Positions 57,401-64,000 of a DNA stretch of 64,000 bases are shown one piece after another. This stretch comes from Dichotomocladium elegans (Eukaryota > Mucoromycota > Mucoromycetes > Mucorales > Lichtheimiaceae), in assembly GCA_025716815.1 (NCBI GenBank), contig JAIXMN010000003.1, positions 1,364,001-1,428,000 on the forward strand, read 5' to 3'. Under the pieces are notes generated by a model. The model searched no databases and was not told where the DNA came from. It saw only the letters and a list, made by a program, of their open reading frames with translations. Numbering within the stretch: the first letter of the stretch is position 1; every line of letters starts with the position of its first letter. Both the position numbers and the translations under genes were made by a program.

Positions 57401-58942
57401 CATCGTCATTATATTATTATAGTCATCATTCGTCTCGTCCCTTATGTACCTTCTCGAGCTTTGTATATCACTCATTCTTCGTAAGGACTCGCAGAACCAC
57501 CTACGGTACTGTCACATATAGTATACACTGACATAAAAGACACTTTAAATCGATTGATTACTACCAGCTCCTTCACGGGTCCTTCACCATGTATGTACAA
57601 CCAGAATCGATGGGCAGCAGCTGCGGATTCGGCGTCTCAGGCCTCCACGATAGTTCCCTTGTTGGTTCCATGTTGATGAAAACCGATAAGACAAGGTAAA
57701 CTACCATCCCTGTGCGTTCTATAAAGCAGTACAATCATCCTTTAAATGGGACGGTACAAGAGGGCACCATGGTCAAAATAAAGCCAGATGTATATACGCA
57801 GAATTGCATATACCCATCGCCTGCAGGTTACTGCATGATTGCCCACTAATGCCAATTGCATTGGCAAGGGTGCTTTATAGACTAACAATAGAACATGTGC
57901 CTTGACCAGGTAACTTTTCGCAGAATGAGGGCGATGTCATCACCTTTTCGCTGCTTGGATGATCTATTTCCTCGGGTGTAGAACTATCGTATCCTCGGGT
58001 TTCGGTAGTTCTCTTGCGAGCTGTTATAAGCGTGGAAGTAGTTTAACGGTATATGTTGCTATTTGTCTGCTCTACACCTTGCCTTTCAATCTTACTAGCT
58101 TATCTCTTGGACAGAGTCACCATATTCAGCATGTTACCTTCAAGGACACAGTTATTTTGTGCCTTCCATCCGTTTCCATGTGCTTTTGCAACGAGTTACC
58201 TAATCAAAGAGTAAGGTATATGTTCTTCACCTGGTGATCCTGCTGCACCAAGGCTGAGGACCATTCTATTCTCAATCTTAACCACCGGCTTGCGAGACTG
58301 CTTGGGAGATGTATGAAAAGCAGAAAATGACGATAGCGGCACGTATCACTGTTTATCTGCTGTTCACTTTGAATTTGTCATTACCAATCGATAGACATGC
58401 GAAAGCCAGAGGCATACCCTAGGGACGCATCCCGCTTACGGTCGTCAATTGGTTTTCCTTGCCGCACTGAAGGTGTATCATTTCTATGAGTATAGGTATT
58501 ATTACCCTCACCAGAACCTAATGAGGGACGTGTATAGACCACACAGTTTGCTCGAAAATGCTGTGGTTTTTGAACGCATTCACAGCCCTTGAGAAACGGC
58601 ATGCAACATGGCGAAGGAGTAATGATCAATAGAGGTATGTGATATTACTTCTCACAGGTGGCGCTAAAAGCGTAGTTTGCACTGCGGTCTGTGCATCAAC
58701 GAGAAGGGTATCCAGGCGCCGAAGACCGTACTTACGTACGCAGATACAGACTTAATATTTAGGACATCCGCCCTTACCAACTGCACGTGCATATTGAACA
58801 CTATAAAGGAGTCGATTCATTTCAGGATATTGAAATGGATAGAGGAAAGGACAATTTTTGGCAAAGCGTTGTGGTTACACATGCTTAGGCGCAGCAATGG
58901 AAAAAGTCGAAGAACCTGTCAGCACGCTACCATCTCATCTTC
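54439..58942. other. Long gene-poor interval
   Basis: About 4.5 kb in which I recognise no gene or RNA. Short open frames (for example plus 55260-55658, minus 55705-56076, plus 57959-58237) have no family resemblance. Sequence is AT-rich with scattered homopolymers. It probably contains eroded mobile-element DNA, but no transposase, reverse transcriptase or terminal repeat could be seen. Confidence 0.45.
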
Positions 58943-60612
58943 ATGGAGTCCTTGCCCCTGGAAATTATAGCCGCAATCCTTCGACTTTTGAGACCTTTAG
59001 ATCGAATTCACTGCGCGTATGCATGTGCGTCATGGCGCAAAATCATCCCATTGGCTGCAGGAGAATTCTGGCATCATCTTCACATGAACGAATCGCGGCG
59101 GCTTTATGATACGCATTTATTTCCGTCTGTGATATCCTTTACTCTATCGTCGAATCGTCAGCTACGGAAGCTTAGTCCTGGAAAAGCGAAAAAACTTGGT
59201 AATCATGCGAAACGAGGGAGAGAGAGAGAGGGTCAATACTGAAAGAGATAGTAGAGTTTATTGTGACCTCTACGATGCGTAAAACAGTGAGCCTTCTGCA
59301 GCCTCACGCAATATTTCTCACCCACCTTCAGATAAATGACTTTTACGAGAAATCCTTGTTCTATTTCCCGCCCATCATCGCTCAATGCCGAAATCTTCTT
59401 AGCTTCCGTTACTTTTCCTGTGGAAGCCCCTTTTCCTATGTTGACGCTGTCAAGCTCGGCGACTACACAGAAGGCAATATGCGCCTCACGTTCCTTGAAC
59501 TGGCTTATAGTACCGAAGATAGTTTTGGGGCCGAATACGGTCTGCTCAAGTTCCTCTCCTTCTGTCCAGATCTGGAGGTATTGAAGGTCTGGATTAACGG
59601 ACTGTCACATCGCCCAAAACTCATGCAGTGCATTCAAGAACGATGTTCCAGGCTGACATGTTTTGGTTACGGTCGCCCGCCCGTCATCAAAGATGTTGAA
59701 AACGGATCAGCAGACATTTACCGTGCAGCAGGGTACTATTCTCCCGCTCTCCATATGGCATTTGACTGGAAGCCAGGCCACGTTAGACCAAAGAACGAGA
59801 CCAGCGGGATTCGGTGGTTCTACAGCTCGAGCAATATGCTTTCTCCGCCCGACCTAAGCATTGTCGAAGTATTCCATTTGCCAACGACAGCGCAGGTTGA
59901 TTTCCCTCCCCGCGCATCGAACAGCCAACTCAAGGTCTTTTCCTGTCGCAGCATCAGCAGCACAGACAAGCTTGTGGAACTCTTTCAATGCAATCCACTT
60001 CTCGAAGAATTGATCATGCAGTCGATACCTGATGAAGTGAACTTGCTGGACCGGCGAATTCTCGACTTTTGCAGTCGACCATCTACACTTCCCTCGTTGA
60101 GGTTGCTCCACATTGAGGACCTTGAGGAAGATCACTTTGCTAAAGTAGTGGATTTTGCAAAACTGTTTAAATCAACACTCGTTGATTTTGAGATTCCTTT
60201 ACTCAACATCTTGCCAGCAGTAAGCACGCTGGATTTTCTCGGGCAGTTTAAATCGCTGGAGACTCTCAAGCTTCTTGACTATGATGTTGAGATGTCCTTG
60301 GCAATTCTCAAGCAGTTACCTGCACTGAAGCACATCACTCTTTCTTGTGTTAATGCTGGATTTTCTGAAGAGACGCTTGGTGTGCTTCGAAACATGGAAT
60401 CATTAATATTTCATCATTGTCAGACAAAGCTTCCGCAGCTAGTCACTCTGACAACCTCTCCAACCCGTCTCAAGAAACTCGTGGTCATCGATCGATACCG
60501 ACAGGTCCCGTGTCCACCACGTATCGCAGACCTTTGTGAACGAAATAGTATTATACTGGAGGTAATTAGTGAAAAGGGACCCAAACCCCGGCGACAGCTG
60601 TATGGCAACTGA
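58943..60612 (+). CDS. F-box protein with leucine-rich repeats
   Basis: Exons 58943-59198 and 59255-60612 give 537 residues. The F-box is at the very N-terminus: MESLPLEIIAAILRLLRPLD, then RIHCAYACASWRKI. The rest is irregular leucine-rich repeats (for example LLSFRYFSCGSPF, LEVLKVWINGL, LKVFSCRSISS, LLEELIMQS, LETLKLLDYDVEMSLAI, MESLIFHHCQ). F-box/LRR proteins recruit substrates to SCF ubiquitin ligases through Skp1. Large families of such proteins are typical of Mucoromycota. The substrate is not predictable. The intron is 56 bases and contains a GA repeat. Confidence 0.9.
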
Positions 60613-62005
60613 AACCCTTGCTGTCCCTTTTCAACCTTTACGTTGTATATATGTATTCTTCGCATGATTATTAAAATTAGTTGCAAGTATGCCTTCGAAT
60701 AATGCTCGATAACCCGCTCTTCCGTATTGGAAATTATGGCATATATCTCGGTAGGAGATCACGCGGATAAGTAGGTGCAGTGCTAACAGACACGGCATCT
60801 AAAGTTGTTGTAATGATGAGAAGAAAATGGGGATGTTGCGATGCTCTCATCTTCTCCCGCGATCCTTAGGACTACACACCGGGAAAAAAATAACATTAAA
60901 GCATAAGGATTTATTCGTGATGATTCCTGTTTCCAAAGAAAGCTACAGCATAGGTCCGTTTATTTATGCTGCCTATTCGCTACTATTTAGATAACAGCAG
61001 CATGAAGAGCGCAAACATGCTGGTCTTCGCAGCGGATTAATGCAACTTCTTTCTTTCCTGGTAGCTTCCATGTTGAAATCATGCATCAGTTCGCACGTCG
61101 GTTATTGATTACGAGATTACAAGCGTTTTGTGGTATCCTTTTCTTTGTAACGATTTACCACAGATAGCCTATTTTTGTATCCAAATCGATTCAGCGATAA
61201 GCAGTTCAGCAAACCTTAATACTACTGCAATGTGGCTGCTGAAAGTCCGGTGGATATTATGGAACTAATCAGCCCCGCCCTGTTAAATCAACCTAGCCAC
61301 TTTATAGTATTATCTCGGTACATGCAAAGATCCGTACTCATTTTAAAATGCTGGAAGATAACGTTTTTACATGCAGGCATGCTGTGTGTGCAATGTAAAT
61401 GATAATAATAAACACTTTTTTTCAAAATAAGACGTGTGTTGACATGCACAATTTCTCCAAAAAGTTAAAAAAGATCTTCAAAACATTGCAAAAGATGGTC
61501 CAACTAAACTTGCGATCTTGTTTACGATGTACAGATTTTCCAGATTTTATAATACTTTTCTCGTACAGTAAATAAACAAGAATCCACCCATCTAATAAAG
61601 ATGCCACATTGTCTTCGTACAATTGCTTGCAGCCTATTGAATTTTTACATAACGCGAGTACCACATTCCTGGATAATAGAGTACCGCCTCCTTTTACTGT
61701 CCAAATATGTTTGATGGATTAGTTTCATGTCTTCGGGTCATTGCACATTTATCGTAAAGTGAGCAACTTGAGTGAAGTTACATCTCCTGTATATGAATGT
61801 TAAAAGTCCGCAAGATGCGCCACTTCGGCATCCCCGTGACGTGAAGCCGGCCTTATAAATTATCCGAAGCCCAATTTGTAAGATCTCACTAAGCTGTTAG
61901 TCACACAGACTTCGAACTTGTCGGAGCTCAGAGACTATATAAAGAGCGGAAGGCGCGTCTGATCACTACCCTTCAACACCTCATATTCATATATTCAAGC
62001 TCACC
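60613..62005. other. Gene-poor interval upstream of the quinone reductase
   Basis: No gene recognised in about 1.4 kb. The last 100 bases hold a TATATAAAG box (about 61935) and a CT/CA-rich leader for the next gene. Confidence 0.45.
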
Positions 62006-62832
62006 ATGGCCCCCAAAGTTTTCATCATCATCCATACCATTTACCACCACATCTACAAACTCTCTCTCGAGATTAAGAAGGGTCTCGAGGCATCCGGTGT
62101 CGAGGTTGAGCTTTATCAAGGTATAAAGAAATCAACGCAAGCCACGCTCGCGTTATCCACCAGCGACCGTAACATGATCCTCATTCATATTCTTAGTTCC
62201 CGAGACCTTGTCTGATGAGATCCTCACCAAGATGCACGCCCTCCCTAAGCCCGATATCCCAGTCATTACTGTTGACAAGCTTCCTCTTGCTGATGGCTTT
62301 GTGTTTGGCTTTGGCACCCGCTTCGGCACCATGCCTGCCCAGGTGAAGGCATTCCTCGATGCCACTGGCCAGCTCTGGGCCAAGGGTGCGCTTGCTGGCA
62401 AGTTTGCCACCACCTTCTTCTCCACAGCTTCCCAGCACGGCGGCCAGGAGTCCACTGCCTTGACGACTGTTACTTACTTTGCTCATCATGGCATTATCTA
62501 TGTGCCTTTCGGTTTTGCCCATCCCGTAAGTTCTAGAAAAAAATGACTTTAAGAGGTAGAAACAGCGATTTTAACTCCTGCGTTAGCATCTCTTTGACAA
62601 CTCAGAAGTCGTGGGTGGCTCTCCCTATGGTGCAGGAACTGTTACGTAAGTTGGATGGATAGGAAAGGGGAAGGGTAGATCCAAGGTATAGCGCATGCCA
62701 GTGCTAACACCAATATCTAGCAACGGCGATGGTTCTCGCCAGCCCTCGGAAAAGGAATTAGAAGTGGCCAAGACTCAGGGTGAGAACTTCGGCAAGGTTG
62801 TCGCCACCTACGCTAAGGGCAAGTCCCTCTAA
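62006..62832 (+). CDS. WrbA/Pst2-type NAD(P)H:quinone oxidoreductase (flavodoxin-like)
   Basis: Exons 62006-62120, 62197-62525, 62587-62645 and 62721-62832 give 204 residues. The flavodoxin-fold start is MAPKVFIIIHTIYHHIYKLS, where the usual phosphate loop has Ser/Thr (YSxYGH). Next are LPLADGFVFGFGTRFGTMPA, LAGKFATTFFSTASQHGGQE, YFAHHGIIYVPFGF and VVGGSPYGAGTVTNGDGSRQ, all hallmarks of WrbA/YCP4/Pst2 enzymes that reduce quinones by two electrons with FMN and protect against oxidative stress. A TATATAAAG box lies about 70 bases upstream and codon bias is strong, so expression is probably high. The family commonly has YSTYGH at the N-terminus; HTIYHH is a moderate variation. Confidence 0.93.
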
Positions 62833-64000
62833 AAGTTTAATGCAATTCCCCACCTTCATCTCCCACGCAATAAATATTCCTATTATCAATAGCTAAACAT
62901 GAATTGTTCGCATGAACGTTGCTTTTTATGGAATATACCTAACAAGGCCATGGCTCGCTGTTCTAATACGACAAAAGGGGTGGAGGGAAAGGGATTCATC
63001 GGAGAGAAAGCAATCAATGTACGCTCAATGATAATTGCGCCGACTAATTGTTTCATTCACATTTACTCTCCTCCTCCGTTTTCATCGGAGAAGAAATTAC
63101 CACATCATCTCATGGCTGAGCTTAGCTACTTTCTTGTCTTCGAAACTCTACTATGAGCACGAGTTATTTGCTACCCCTTCGAAAGTCTAAGAACAACAGT
63201 AATCGTTTTTGGTCTCACTGACAGTGCTGATAGTAACTCTTAGGCGATTCCACAGCACTCGTGCTTATAAAACAGTGTAATCCTGACATATCCCCGCAGT
63301 TTGACATCAATACATTTCCCTGTCCGCTTGTGTAACAGAACATTAGCATCTCTACAAAATCCCAAGGACGCCGCATGGATATATGGTATTCTGCAAGATC
63401 ATTCTTCAGTAGAAAACGCCAGATCGTGTACATACTGGACATAGCAGATGTTGTAGACAGAAGGGTGAATTTTCATCAGATATTATATACAGAATATGGA
63501 ATGTCATTTATTAGAAGTTGGTTTTCCAGGTGGACCAAAACCTCCTGTATTGTCCGTAATATCGTTTTTTCCAGCGTTCCAGTCCAGCTAGTCTCTTGTG
63601 CCTGCCCACTGTCCTTTTTCACACATTCTCTGAAAAGCATTTTGCCCTGTAACGATTTTTTCATACATTTTATTCACCAAGATGACCTTCCACATCCTTT
63701 GCTTGATAAGCGCGGGAGATACCCCTGCTCAGGATCCCTTGATTCCGCTTCTCAGTGCTATGCTCTTTTTGATTTCACATGACACGTCCTCGCGCTCTGG
63801 ATGGCTTTAATGATTGTTGGCTTGGTTTTTCCCCTTAGGCTATATGGATAAAAGCCGATGTGAATGCTGCCCATCTGGACCGGTCCCTCTTTCGGGTTTT
63901 GCGTGGCTATGAATAGAGCGAAGGATCACCCCAGATACCACTTTTGTGCTGCCCGCTAGATGGCTGTCCGACTGCGCGTTGTTCATCATCAGCGCCGGTG
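62833..64000. other. Right flank without recognised gene
   Basis: Apart from the quinone reductase 3' flank nothing is recognised. A plus frame at 63375-63782 and minus frame at 63476-63664 have no support. A gene may begin beyond the right edge. Confidence 0.4.

Noticed and set aside
54439..58942. Possible LTR retrotransposon in the long gene-poor region
   Set aside because: No reverse transcriptase, integrase or paired terminal repeats could be found by eye.

Overview
The window is nuclear DNA from a filamentous fungus, most probably an early-diverging mould of the Mucoromycota (Mucorales-like). The reasons are dense intron-bearing genes with introns of mostly 45-70 bases, CTAAC/CTGAC-like branch points just upstream of AG acceptors, pyrimidine-rich leaders, a White-collar-1-type LOV protein, and Tc1/mariner, Helitron and Fanzor relics. 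No species can be assigned from the sequence alone. All exon borders below were read by eye from splice signals and reading frame.

Layout. 1-2 kb: a transposon-like Myb/SANT gene, running off the left edge, abuts a white-collar-1 gene cut off inside its LOV domain. 2-4.1 kb: gene-poor. 4.1-7.5 kb: an ERK/Fus3-type MAP kinase and an ING-family PHD protein. 7.5-11 kb: weakly supported or decaying genes. 11-15.1 kb: a nest of dead mobile elements (Helitron helicase, Fanzor nuclease, rearranged Tc1 copy). 15.6-24.8 kb: vacuolar-type amino acid transporter, zinc-ribbon/OB protein, ribosomal protein eS19, STE20-type kinase, low-complexity protein. 25.8-33.7 kb: complex I subunit NDUFB10, M28 peptidase of the glutamate carboxypeptidase II type, OLA1/YchF ATPase, GPI-anchored aspartyl protease. 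34.9-43.7 kb: DDB1, an Ecm33-like wall protein, a TauD-type dioxygenase, a tiny secreted protein. 45.1-54.4 kb: small coiled-coil protein, DMPK/MRCK-type kinase ending in a C1 domain, Pho85-type CDK, a second dead Tc1 copy, a HAC1/XBP1-like bZIP gene, an acidic orphan. 54.4-64 kb: gene-poor apart from an F-box protein and a WrbA-type quinone reductase.

The genes do not form a pathway cluster. They are ordinary housekeeping, signalling and cell-wall genes, interrupted by two mobile-element islands (0-1.1 kb and 11-15 kb) and one solitary relic (50.6-51.9 kb). Several neighbours are divergently transcribed from short shared promoters, for example 7,468-7,540 and 17,655-17,985.

The most interesting signal is at 53.0 kb. 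The HAC1-like bZIP frame ends in a short tail, while a long acidic frame overlaps it in another register. Joining them needs removal of 3n+2 bases, as in Ire1-processed XBP1 and hacA, and a hairpin with a seven-base loop lies exactly at the overlap.
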